Notes: generated by a model not told the origin, from the letters alone. Shown: positions 1 through 6,211, numbered from the stretch's first letter. The stretch is DNA of 7,435 nt from Spirochaetota bacterium (GCA_009908925.1 JAAAOH010000327.1:1-7435), one strand, 5' to 3'. A program made the numbers and translations.

Positions 1-541
1 AGACCTCCTTCGTCGAGCCGTCCGCCCACTCTGTCGAGGAAGATGCGATGCAGCGACGGGGCGAGGACTTCGAATCGGGTGATATCGAGCCTCTGCGCCA
101 GCGCGGACAGAAGCTCGGCTATGAACCCACCGCGGTCGGCAATGGCAACCCGGTTGCACAGCCGCTCCGCCTGATCCATAACGTGTGTGGAAAACAGAAT
201 CGTCTTGCCCGCTTCTCTAAGCTTGAGAATCGCCTCCCGAAGGAGTTCCACGCTCACCGGATCAAGCCCCCCAAAGGGTTCGTCGAGGATTACGATCTCC
301 GGATCGTGCGCCACTGCCGCGATGAACTGCACCTTGTGATGCATGCCTTTGGACAGGGACTCAACCCTGGCCTCGGCGTAATCGAGGAGGCCGAAGCGCT
401 CGAGCCATCGATCGGTGGCCTCGGGTGTAAACGGACGCCCGTCGAAGCTGACCGAGCCCGCGTCGGCCTCGCGGTCAGGCTCACATCCGACAGTGCCTGT
501 GTCGTGCCGAATCGCTTGGAAACGTTCGTTAGCTCGAGCAT
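1..541 (-). pseudogene. Broken NatA-type ABC transporter ATP-binding protein, runs off the left edge
   Basis: Remnant of the ATPase subunit of an ABC exporter of the NatA/DUF4162-tailed type. The ATG at 541 has a good GAGGAG ribosome binding site, and the first residues (MLELTNVSKRFGTTQALSDVSLT) are a normal N-terminus. The reading frame then changes near 475: a second frame carries DAGSVSFDGRPFTPEATDR and runs to the left edge with RWLERFGLLDYAEARVESL, an LSKGM signature, Walker B (IVILDEPFGGLDP), the switch histidine (ILFSTHVM) and a C-terminal block RFEVLAPSLHRIFLDRVGG. Compared with the family, three pieces are missing: the Walker A P-loop between SLT and DAGS (frame-shifting), the Q-loop region between TD and RW (in frame), and part of the tail between IADRG and FIAELL (in frame). 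About 180 residues remain where roughly 300 are usual. Translation from the ATG would give an 83-residue nonsense product. It lies 65 nt downstream of mipA on the same strand, so it was probably the last gene of that operon. Any permease partner would lie to the left. An assembly artefact is possible but less likely with three separate losses. Confidence 0.8.
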
Positions 542-555
542 ACGTGCTCCTCGAG

Positions 556-579
556 GTGCCGCCTCCGGAGAGACGGCAC
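556..579 (-). other. Strong RNA hairpin with UNCG tetraloop upstream of the ABC remnant
   Basis: Read on the minus strand, arms GTGCCGTCTC and GAGGCGGCAC flank a TCCG loop. All ten positions pair, one as a U-G wobble, and the loop is closed by C-G, giving the stable C(UNCG)G tetraloop type. It sits between mipA and the ABC remnant and ends 14 nt before the ATG at 541, just ahead of the ribosome binding site. There is no following T-tract, so it is not a classical intrinsic terminator. An mRNA 3'-end stabiliser, an attenuator, or a processing barrier that separates mipA expression from the downstream gene is more likely. Confidence 0.6.
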
Positions 580-591
580 GGCAATGTGGCC

Positions 592-606
592 CGGGGCCGC
601 GCCCCG
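592..606 (-). other. GC hairpin directly after the mipA stop codon
   Basis: On the minus strand the mipA stop codon is followed at once by CGGGGC, loop GCG, GCCCCG: a perfect 6-bp all-GC stem with a 3-nt loop. No T-tract follows. With the larger hairpin at 579-556 it makes two stable structures within about 50 nt, which fits a 3'-end protective or partial-termination signal for the CPBP-mipA transcript. Confidence 0.45.
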
Positions 607-1620
607 CTACAGTCGATAGGTAACGATGAGTCGGGTGGCCCCCTGCTCCGGTGACCTCACCAGGGGGCTCCGTCTCGCCGTACCGACGAGTAGCATGGCA
701 GTTGTTTCGGATGCTACGATAACCCGAGGCCCGAGGGGCAATGCAAGAGTAACGTGCGCGCGGACGGCCTCGAGTCCCGCTGCGGCGTCGTAGGTATCGA
801 ACGCTGTTCGTCTCGCCTGCGTCTCGGAGACCCCGTAGTAGGCCTCCATGTAATGCCGGGTTCCAGCCACCACGTCGGCGCCGAGCGCGCACTGCAGTCG
901 GGCTCGTGAGATGCCACCTCCACCATCGGGATCTGCTCGGGGAAAAGCGCCGCGCCAGCGCACCCCCACGGCGGCGTAAGAGCCGCGGTGGCCGCGGCCG
1001 AGGGCGTCGGCGGCCAATCTCGCCGTCGCCTCGAGCCCTTTCCATAGGCGGACCCCGACATCGAGACCGGCCTCACCGGTCGCCGGCACGTCTCCAATTC
1101 CATCGTAGTCCGCGGGCAGATGCTCATCGTAGCGCCCGAAGTTGGGAAGAAGGAGTGCGGTGAGGCGGACCCTGGGGGACCCGTTCGTTGCGCCGGCACC
1201 ATCGCCTGTGGGGCCTCCTGCCGCACCGGCGGCTGCCCCCGAGGCACCTTCCCCCGGGACCCCGAGCACACGCACCGCGAGGCCGCCGGTTCCCAGGACC
1301 ACGCGACGCCCGAGCTGCGCCTCTACGTGCGGCATGAGAAGCGGTTCCCACGCATTCACACCCTTTGCCACTGGAACGTACCCTGCACCCGCCCCTATGC
1401 TGAGACCAAACGGCCGGGGCCCGGCCCCGGGGGAGGGTTTCGGGGCGGCGGTCGGGTGTTCCCGGGCCGCGGCTTCCGTGGGCGTAGCGTTCTCGGCCGA
1501 AACCGGCGCACACACCGCGGCGCCGAGGACCAGCGCGACGGCCACTACGGCCGGCAGCCCGACGGGTATGGCAGTCGCCGCCGGAGCCGGAGAACTTCTC
1601 TTGTAGCTTCTCCAATTCAT
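607..1620 (-). CDS. MipA/OmpV family outer-membrane protein
   Basis: Predicted outer-membrane beta-barrel of the MipA (MltA-interacting protein)/OmpV family, 337 aa. In E. coli MipA is linked to peptidoglycan hydrolase complexes; family members elsewhere are linked to envelope stress and antibiotic response, so the exact role here is not fixed by homology. The start at 1620 is chosen because GGGGGAAG lies just upstream and the next residues form a signal peptide: basic start, hydrophobic stretch at about 19-38, and a likely cut after VSA (residue 42). Family marks are GAGAGYVP (about 76-83), FGRYDE and DYDGIGDV (161-178), and the diagnostic RHYMEAYYGVSETQARRT (255-272) followed by YDAAAGLE. 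The chain ends SPLVRSPEQGATRLIVTYRL, with the terminal aromatic/hydrophobic strand expected of a barrel. A Gly/Ala-rich insert at about 122-149 probably forms a surface loop or a periplasmic turn. The ATG overlaps the CPBP stop codon by 4 nt (ATGA), so translation is likely coupled. Confidence 0.88.
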   Translation of the reverse strand: MNWRSYKRSSPAPAATAIPVGLPAVVAVALVLGAAVCAPVSAENATPTEAAAREHPTAAPKPSPGAGPRPFGLSIGAGAGYVPVAKGVNAWEPLLMPHVEAQLGRRVVLGTGGLAVRVLGVPGEGASGAAAGAAGGPTGDGAGATNGSPRVRLTALLLPNFGRYDEHLPADYDGIGDVPATGEAGLDVGVRLWKGLEATARLAADALGRGHRGSYAAVGVRWRGAFPRADPDGGGGISRARLQCALGADVVAGTRHYMEAYYGVSETQARRTAFDTYDAAAGLEAVRAHVTLALPLGPRVIVASETTAMLLVGTARRSPLVRSPEQGATRLIVTYRL

Positions 1621-2573
1621 ACTCTTCCCCCTTTTTCTTCGTTGCCTCGCCGAAATCGTACCAAGAGACCTGCGAGCACCAGGCAGAGGCCCGCGGTCAG
1701 AAGACCGGAGTCGCCGACCCACAGCGACGCAGCCTCTCCCACAGTGTGACCGTCAAAGGGATGCTGGATTACGGCGTTCCAGGCGCTGTGGCCGATAATG
1801 GCGGGCCACAGAGAGCCGGTGCCGCAGAGCCACTCCGACCACAGGAGGTGAAGCCCAACCGCGAGCATTGCGAATCCGAAGACGGAGACCAGCACGTACG
1901 GGCCGCCTGCATACTGACCCGTCAGGATCAACGGGGTGTGCCAGGCCGCCCAGATGAGCCCTCCGACGACTCCCGGTGCGACGATACCCGCGCTACGAAG
2001 CCGTTCGGCCATGTAGCCTCTCCATCCGATCTCCTCACCCGCCACCATCACGATGCCGAGCGGCGTCCCTGCAAGCACCGCGAGGAGGACAGCTCGCGCG
2101 ATGCCGGCGGTGCCCGCAGCAGCCGCGCCGGGAGCCGGAGAAAAGGAGGCCAGGCCGAACCCCCAGGCCGCCCCGTAGGACACCACGCCGACCGCTACGG
2201 GAAACAGAAGAGCTGTTGCGATCGGTCGAAGCGACGCCCGACCGAGCACCGCGAGCCCGATACCTTTGAATCCCTCCCGCAGCAACAGGCGGGTTACTAC
2301 GGCGGCGATCGCCGGGGACCACATCAACAGAATGATGAGTCCCGGTTGACGGGAAACCGGAAGCTCCCGCGCGGCGAGTACCACGTAGAGCGGGACCGAT
2401 AGCGCGAGCAGTATCCCGAGATACACGACGAGGCCGCGCCGTGCTTCGGCCCGACGGTCGCACGCGGTGCCGTCCCGCGCCGGGTCGCCGCCGTGCCGCG
2501 CGGCCGCGCCGTTCACTCGAATGTCACCGTCTCTCTTTCCTGCTTCGTGTCGCATTCCGTGCTGGTTCATCAT
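1617..2573 (-). CDS. CPBP family intramembrane metalloprotease (Abi/CAAX-protease type)
   Basis: Polytopic inner-membrane protein of 318 aa in the CPBP (CAAX protease and bacteriocin-processing) family. Bacterial members are predicted glutamate-type intramembrane endopeptidases that process membrane-anchored peptides or give self-immunity to bacteriocins; the substrate here is unknown. The signature motifs are intact: EEIGWR (E180, E181, R185), a W/FxxxH motif as WAAWH (208-212), and HxxxN as HSAWN (262-266). Hydrophobic segments occur at about 48-68, 77-97, 117-140, 160-178, 200-216, 226-246 and 286-306. The first 45 residues are charged and probably cytoplasmic. Two ATGs lie in tandem at the start and no strong ribosome binding site is visible. 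I keep the first because its distance (30 nt) from the shared upstream element matches that of the operon on the other side of luxR (31 nt). The gene overlaps mipA by 4 nt and leads the CPBP-mipA-ABC operon. Confidence 0.88.
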   Translation of the reverse strand: MMNQHGMRHEAGKRDGDIRVNGAAARHGGDPARDGTACDRRAEARRGLVVYLGILLALSVPLYVVLAARELPVSRQPGLIILLMWSPAIAAVVTRLLLREGFKGIGLAVLGRASLRPIATALLFPVAVGVVSYGAAWGFGLASFSPAPGAAAAGTAGIARAVLLAVLAGTPLGIVMVAGEEIGWRGYMAERLRSAGIVAPGVVGGLIWAAWHTPLILTGQYAGGPYVLVSVFGFAMLAVGLHLLWSEWLCGTGSLWPAIIGHSAWNAVIQHPFDGHTVGEAASLWVGDSGLLTAGLCLVLAGLLVRFRRGNEEKGGRV

Positions 2574-2603
2574 GCACCGAGGATAAGCCGCCCCCTTCGC
2601 CCC

Positions 2604-2662
2604 GCGCTATCCGGTGTTCTTCTCAAAATCACCCTCCGGCATCGATTAGGTACTTCTACCTA
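2604..2662 (-). promoter_or_regulatory. Composite promoter element, copy A (drives CPBP-mipA)
   Basis: Read on the minus strand: box TAGGTAGAAGTACCTA (2662-2647), 20 nt, TTGAG (2626-2622), 10 nt, GATAGCGC (2611-2604), then 30 nt to the CPBP ATG at 2573. The same blocks at the same distances occur upstream of the operon on the other side of luxR. The spacer sequences match poorly while the blocks are kept, as expected of protein-binding sites. I cannot tell which block is the polymerase -10. None gives a good sigma-70 pair, so an activator-dependent promoter or an alternative sigma factor is plausible. Confidence 0.7.
2647..2662. promoter_or_regulatory. Perfect inverted repeat TAGGTA-CTTC-TACCTA, candidate LuxR-type operator
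   Basis: A perfect 6-bp inverted repeat with a 4-bp centre in the intergenic region between the divergent CPBP and luxR genes, 87 nt before the luxR ATG. Dyads of about this size fit the dimeric DNA-binding mode of GerE/LuxR-type domains, and GerE itself prefers TRGGY-like sequences. Being symmetrical, it could act on both divergent genes, so autoregulation of luxR is possible. That the adjacent LuxR protein binds here is inference. Confidence 0.6.
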
Positions 2663-2749
2663 CCGGCTGCGCACCGCGCGATCTCGGCGCGCGCGCCACG
2701 TGCAGTGCGCTTGACCTCCTCGCGCACACGGGGCACAGTAGCACCAGGC

Positions 2750-3661
2750 ATGATTCGCTTCGTTCTCTGGGTTCGAATGGTCGGCTTCACCGCGCTTTTC
2801 GTCTCTACGGCGCTGGGACTGCTGTCGTACCAGAAACGACCCTTCGGATGGCTCAAGAGCTATCTCGTGCTGCTCTCTGCACAGGCGATCTTCGACCTGA
2901 GTTTCACCTTCGTCGTGTTTTCGGATCTGTTCTCGGGCGGTGGTAATGGGCCGCGCCCTGCGTTTTCGATACTGCAGGCAGCCGTCAGCATGGTCGTGCT
3001 CTACGTCGTGCCGCGGTTCGTGCAGCGGCTCCTCGGCACCGCAGACAAGCGGTTTGCGCGGCTCTGGGCGCTCGTCCCGGTCGGGGTCGTCGCCGCCGGA
3101 TACGTGTTGGTGTTCCTTCCGGTAGCCTTCGGCTATGAGCGCCCGGTGACGGTAGTCTACTACGCGTATCTTGGTAGCTGGTTTCTGTACGGATGGGCTC
3201 GCCGCACGCGGATGTCCCTCGGTTCCTGGAAACCGTGGATCACGACGTTCCTCGCGGGCGCCGGCCTGTGGTACGTCTTTACTGCAGCCGACTTCGGCAT
3301 CGGGCCCATACTTATTAGCCCGGATCCGGAGGTACCGTTCGTTGTTCTTTCCGCCTCGATTTTCAACATCTTCTGGGCTACCCTGGTGATCATTCCGACG
3401 GCCCGGTTCCTGACGCGTCCACCGGGACGTGAAGAAGCGGAAGCGGTCCCCGATGAGTTCGCTCGGGAGTTCAAGCTGTCACGGCGCGAGCGGGAGGTCC
3501 TCGAGAAGCTCTGCGACGGGTTGAGCAATAGAGACATGGCCGAAGCGCTCTTCATCTCGCCCCGCACCGTGGAGAACCACATATACAACCTCTACCGTAA
3601 GTGCGGCGTCGGCCGGCGGATCGAGCTGTGTAATCTGCTTGCGCGTTACACGAGCCCGTAG
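2750..3661 (+). CDS. Membrane-bound LuxR-type transcriptional regulator, 7 transmembrane helices plus C-terminal HTH
   Basis: Predicted sensor and DNA-binding regulator in one chain, 303 aa. Seven hydrophobic segments are visible at about 4-27, 35-57, 71-92, 103-128, 132-150, 163-182 and 195-220. A charged linker (221-240) leads to a GerE/LuxR helix-turn-helix at about 241-300: LSRREREVLEKLCDGLSNRDMAEALFISPRTVENHIYNLYRKCGV, with the usual LSxREREVL, the AEALFIS helix and the recognition helix TVENHIYNLYRK. With seven helices the N-terminus would be outside and the HTH in the cytoplasm. No receiver or PAS domain is present, so the membrane part probably senses a signal directly. The reading frame stays open about 300 nt upstream, but that part is non-hydrophobic, Arg/Pro-rich and runs back into the divergent CPBP gene, so the ATG at 2750 is preferred; its ribosome binding site is weak. 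Its position between two operons with matching promoter elements suggests it controls both. Confidence 0.88.
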   Translation: MIRFVLWVRMVGFTALFVSTALGLLSYQKRPFGWLKSYLVLLSAQAIFDLSFTFVVFSDLFSGGGNGPRPAFSILQAAVSMVVLYVVPRFVQRLLGTADKRFARLWALVPVGVVAAGYVLVFLPVAFGYERPVTVVYYAYLGSWFLYGWARRTRMSLGSWKPWITTFLAGAGLWYVFTAADFGIGPILISPDPEVPFVVLSASIFNIFWATLVIIPTARFLTRPPGREEAEAVPDEFAREFKLSRREREVLEKLCDGLSNRDMAEALFISPRTVENHIYNLYRKCGVGRRIELCNLLARYTSP

Positions 3662-3691
3662 ACGACACCACTCGGTGCCGCCTCCCGAGCG

Positions 3692-3750
3692 TAGGTATTA
3701 CTACTCAAACACAGCCACCGCCAGGAATTGAGTAAATGCCACGATAGCGC
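3692..3750 (+). promoter_or_regulatory. Composite promoter element, copy B (drives the small protein-hydrolase-rhomboid operon)
   Basis: Box TAGGTATTACTACTCA (3692-3707), 20 nt, TTGAG (3728-3732), 10 nt, GATAGCGC (3743-3750), then 31 nt to the ATG at 3782. The box keeps the left half-site TAGGTA exactly and the right half-site as TACTCA, so it is a weaker dyad than copy A (11 of 16 positions shared). TTGAG and GATAGCGC are exact. The leader between GATAGCGC and the ATG also resembles copy A, both having CT..TCxTCGG shortly before the start codon. Confidence 0.7.
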
Positions 3751-3781
3751 CGGGCTGAGATGAGCCTCTATTCTTCGGCCC

Positions 3782-3961
3782 ATGCTACAGAGCACGAATG
3801 CAGTTACTGCCCTGGTGGTTACGCTGACCTTTCTCTTCGGCGCTACGGGCTGGGTCTTTGCCGCCGTTCATCGGAGATTGCTGTCCAGCAGATGGGCGGC
3901 GCCGGTTCTGGTGGGAATCGGCATTCTCGCGGCGGCGATGTTTGCGCTTCTGATCGCGTAG
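3782..3961 (+). CDS. Small two-helix membrane protein, 59 aa, unknown function
   Basis: Not recognised. The predicted product begins MLQSTNAVTALVV and ends AMFALLIA. It has two hydrophobic stretches, at about residues 9-29 and 38-59, joined by a short basic turn (HRRLLSSRW), so both ends would face outside under the positive-inside rule. No ribosome binding site stands out. The case for it rests on three points: two clean membrane helices; an ATG 31 nt after GATAGCGC, where the divergent CPBP gene has its ATG at 30 nt; and higher G/C at third codon positions than in the competing overlapping frame (3760-4026). It is the first gene after promoter copy B, 61 nt before the hydrolase. It could be a modulator or substrate of the neighbouring membrane protease or regulator, but nothing in the sequence proves this. 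Confidence 0.55.
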   Translation: MLQSTNAVTALVVTLTFLFGATGWVFAAVHRRLLSSRWAAPVLVGIGILAAAMFALLIA

Positions 3962-4022
3962 ACGGCCGGAGGAGGGTCGATTACGTGGTATTTCTGAATA
4001 CGAGCTCTGATAGGAGAGTACA

Positions 4023-5000
4023 ATGAATTTGCACAAGTCGGCCGACGAAATGGTTGCCGCTCTTGGCGGTCTGTATGGCGACGGCACGAAGTTCTTCAGA
4101 GAAGGAACTGACAGCCTGCATCTGTCCGAGGTCATTGCCGAGACGGGCATCACCCCCTCGAAAACCCCAGCGCCTCTGGAACTGGCAGAAGGACGGGAGG
4201 TGACGGTCCAGGCCGCGTTCGGCCCGTTCTCGGCGCCGGCACGCTTCACCGTGCTTCGCTGGACCGGCCCACAGGTGCCGACGCTTATCCATCATCATGG
4301 AAGCGGAGAGTCTGACTACACCGCGCGCATCCGGCGGATCGCAAGGCGAATGTATGACAGCCCCGGCCCGGAGCCAGGAATGGGCGGCCCGGTGAACATC
4401 ATAGCCTGCTCGGTCCCGTACAACCACAACCTCAAAGAGTATCTCTACGGCGCGGCTCGGCTCGATCGGTGGGTGTTTCTGCTTGCCGCATCAGTGAGAT
4501 TGACTGAGGCTCTTGTCGCCCGCCTGCGCGAGCTCGGCCGCCCGCACATCGCCTGTGCAGGGATCTCACTCGGCGGGTGGATTACGAACCTCCATCATAC
4601 CTATTTCGACACCTGCGACGTCTACAGCCCGATCTTCGCGGGCGCGGCACTGGATGATCTCTTCACCGAATCGATCTATCGCAAGCTCCTCGCCTCTTCA
4701 GCGCGGGATGCCGGCGCGCGGTTCCGCGAAGCGCTCAACTTCGAGCAGGAGTTCACCGCGCGGGGCAACGAGAACGTCTATCCGGTCATGGCCCGCTTCG
4801 ATCAGTTCATCCGCTTCGAGCGGCAGGCCGGCGTCTATCGACCGGAGCAGATGACTGTGCTCGAACGCGGTCACACGACCGGTGCGATTGCATACAGGCG
4901 GCTTGCCGGGCACCTCGCCCACCGGCTGTTCCCGACCTCGGGGAGTGATACAGCCGACAAAAGCGCCACGAACGACGTCCGGCTCGGAGGTAGCGCATGA
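4023..5000 (+). CDS. Alpha/beta hydrolase with Ser-Asp-His triad
   Basis: Probable serine hydrolase (esterase, lipase or peptidase type), 325 aa; the substrate is unknown. The fold marks appear in order: the strand and oxyanion-type turn TLIHHHGSGES (88-98), the nucleophile elbow GISLGG with Ser182, a likely acid Asp260 in the context VMARFDQF, and the catalytic His284 in ERGHTTGA. The spacing fits the alpha/beta hydrolase order of nucleophile, acid, histidine. There is no signal peptide and no clear membrane segment, so it is probably cytoplasmic. The start at 4023 has AGGAG six bases upstream. The gene follows the 59-aa membrane protein and overlaps the rhomboid gene by 4 nt (ATGA), so the hydrolase and rhomboid are probably made in linked amounts. 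The 25 residues after the histidine helix are polar and low in conservation signals. Confidence 0.82.
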   Translation: MNLHKSADEMVAALGGLYGDGTKFFREGTDSLHLSEVIAETGITPSKTPAPLELAEGREVTVQAAFGPFSAPARFTVLRWTGPQVPTLIHHHGSGESDYTARIRRIARRMYDSPGPEPGMGGPVNIIACSVPYNHNLKEYLYGAARLDRWVFLLAASVRLTEALVARLRELGRPHIACAGISLGGWITNLHHTYFDTCDVYSPIFAGAALDDLFTESIYRKLLASSARDAGARFREALNFEQEFTARGNENVYPVMARFDQFIRFERQAGVYRPEQMTVLERGHTTGAIAYRRLAGHLAHRLFPTSGSDTADKSATNDVRLGGSA

Positions 5001-6211
5001 TCGGCACGGCGATGTTGGCAGGGCTCCGCGAGCGCCCGCCGTACCTCACACTGGCCCTGGTGGCGACGGTGCTCGTGACGACCGTCCCGCAGTTCTTCCT
5101 GCCCGACATTTACGACACTCTCACCGGAACGCTCTTCGGGCTCGTGGTGCCGCACTATCTGACGCTGCCGCTGTTTTCCCATTCGCCGACCATACTCGTA
5201 CCGCATCTGCTCGGCAATCTCGCGGTACTCGCGCTCTTCGGCGGGCTTTCGGAGATCGTTCTCGGCGGCAGGCGCTTTGCCATGCTGACGTTAATCGCCG
5301 CCGTCGTCTCCCTCGCCTTCTCCTATCTTCGCGGACTCTCCGAGGTGCACGGCGTTTCGGGTATCGGGTGGGCCTTCCACGTGCCTGCCCTCCTCGCCCT
5401 GATCGTGATTGTCGAGGAGCAGCGTGCCGGGCGGCTCGTAGCGACCGGACGCCCGTTCCGCGACCCCGTCTTGTGGGTCTACGCGGTGTTCTACCTGTTC
5501 GATTTCCTCGCGCTGCCGCTCCTCGAGGTTCTGGTGCTCGGCCGGCGCTTTTTCGAGAACTTCGGACAAGTGCAGCATCTTGCCGCCGTCGTCACCGCGG
5601 TTCCGTTCGTGCTGGTCTGGCGCCGGATGATAGAGGACCGGGCGGCGTGGCTGTGCGCGGGGAGCGTCCCCCAAAACGCAGATGAGGGCACGGCTCAGGG
5701 GGCGGAGACCGACCGGCGGGGTCACCACCGACCTGCACCCGGCCCGCCGGATCCCGCACGGCTGGAGCCCGACCGACCGGGCCCAAGGCCGCGGCGGCGG
5801 TGGAGCCTACCTCAAGCCCTGGTTCTCGCCCTGCTCGTCGTGAACCTCGCGGGCACCGTCGATGCCGCTGTACTCTCCGCGCGCGCCGGCGGCTCCGACA
5901 CCGCCGGCTACACCGTCACTCCGGCGCCCGGTACACCACCCGGGGAAGTGGGAACCGTAATCACGGTCGCACTCTCGGAGGACGCGACCACACGCGACGT
6001 CAACGTGCGCCGCCGCTCGATCTGGTATCAGCGTGAGCCCGCGCCGCGTGTGGACTACAGATGGCTGAACCCGCGAGAGCTGACCGTGGTGCTCTCACGC
6101 CCGCTCGGGCCGGCGGAAGCTCTCGCTCTCGAGTTCGACGTGTATCGCGCGGGCCCCCGGGGCGTCCGGATTCCGGTGACGGTTGAGTTCGCTTACGGGA
6201 AGGGCCGATAG
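4997..6211 (+). CDS. Rhomboid-family intramembrane serine protease with extra C-terminal TM and exported domain
   Basis: Predicted inner-membrane protease of 404 aa that would cut membrane-spanning substrates. The N-terminal 210 residues form a rhomboid-like six-helix core with HxxxN as HLLGN (H70, N74), catalytic Ser121 in GVSG, and the partner His194 in QVQHLAAVV, so the Ser-His dyad appears complete. The loops are divergent: the GxxxG packing expected around the dyad is only partly visible, so the family call is good but not certain. After the core comes a Pro/Arg-rich linker (about 215-268), a seventh hydrophobic helix (about 271-293), and a 110-residue tail rich in short beta-type segments (VGTVITVALSED, ELTVVLSRPL, RIPVTVEFAYG) that should lie on the opposite side of the membrane. 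I do not recognise the tail. Its start has GGAGG six bases upstream and overlaps the hydrolase stop (ATGA). It is the last gene of its operon and ends 14 nt from the convergent gene. Confidence 0.75.
   Translation: MIGTAMLAGLRERPPYLTLALVATVLVTTVPQFFLPDIYDTLTGTLFGLVVPHYLTLPLFSHSPTILVPHLLGNLAVLALFGGLSEIVLGGRRFAMLTLIAAVVSLAFSYLRGLSEVHGVSGIGWAFHVPALLALIVIVEEQRAGRLVATGRPFRDPVLWVYAVFYLFDFLALPLLEVLVLGRRFFENFGQVQHLAAVVTAVPFVLVWRRMIEDRAAWLCAGSVPQNADEGTAQGAETDRRGHHRPAPGPPDPARLEPDRPGPRPRRRWSLPQALVLALLVVNLAGTVDAAVLSARAGGSDTAGYTVTPAPGTPPGEVGTVITVALSEDATTRDVNVRRRSIWYQREPAPRVDYRWLNPRELTVVLSRPLGPAEALALEFDVYRAGPRGVRIPVTVEFAYGKGR

Noticed and set aside
617..622. Another TAGGTA hexamer, resembling the shared box
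   Set aside because: It lies inside the mipA coding end (antisense of the VTYRL codons), has no TACNNA partner at the right spacing, and no TTGAG or GATAGCGC follows.
48..623. 191-codon plus-strand frame over the ABC remnant and the end of mipA
   Set aside because: It is the antisense shadow of clear ABC ATPase motifs and the MipA C-terminus; the product has no family features.
1621..1722. Upstream extension of mipA to an ATG at 1722
   Set aside because: It would lie inside the CPBP gene and put 34 basic residues before the signal peptide; the start at 1620 has a ribosome binding site and the 4-nt coupling overlap.
2711..2739. Possible sigma-70 promoter for luxR: TTGACC, 17 nt, CACAGT
   Set aside because: The -10 matches only three of six consensus bases and would start transcription almost at the ATG; too weak to annotate.
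3671..3689. Possible terminator after luxR: CTCGG, 9-nt loop, CCGAG
   Set aside because: Only five base pairs with a long loop and no T-tract; such short repeats are expected by chance in GC-rich sequence.
3988..4001. Short inverted repeat GTATT-TCTG-AATAC before the hydrolase gene
   Set aside because: Five-bp AT-rich arms, seen once, with no second copy; could be an operator but the evidence is too thin.
3760..4026. Overlapping 88-codon frame on the plus strand ending in an ATGA overlap with the hydrolase start
   Set aside because: The product is Arg/Gly/Ser-rich with no recognisable fold, has lower third-position G/C than the 3782-3961 frame, and lacks a ribosome binding site. The hydrophobic 59-aa frame fits better, though I cannot exclude it.
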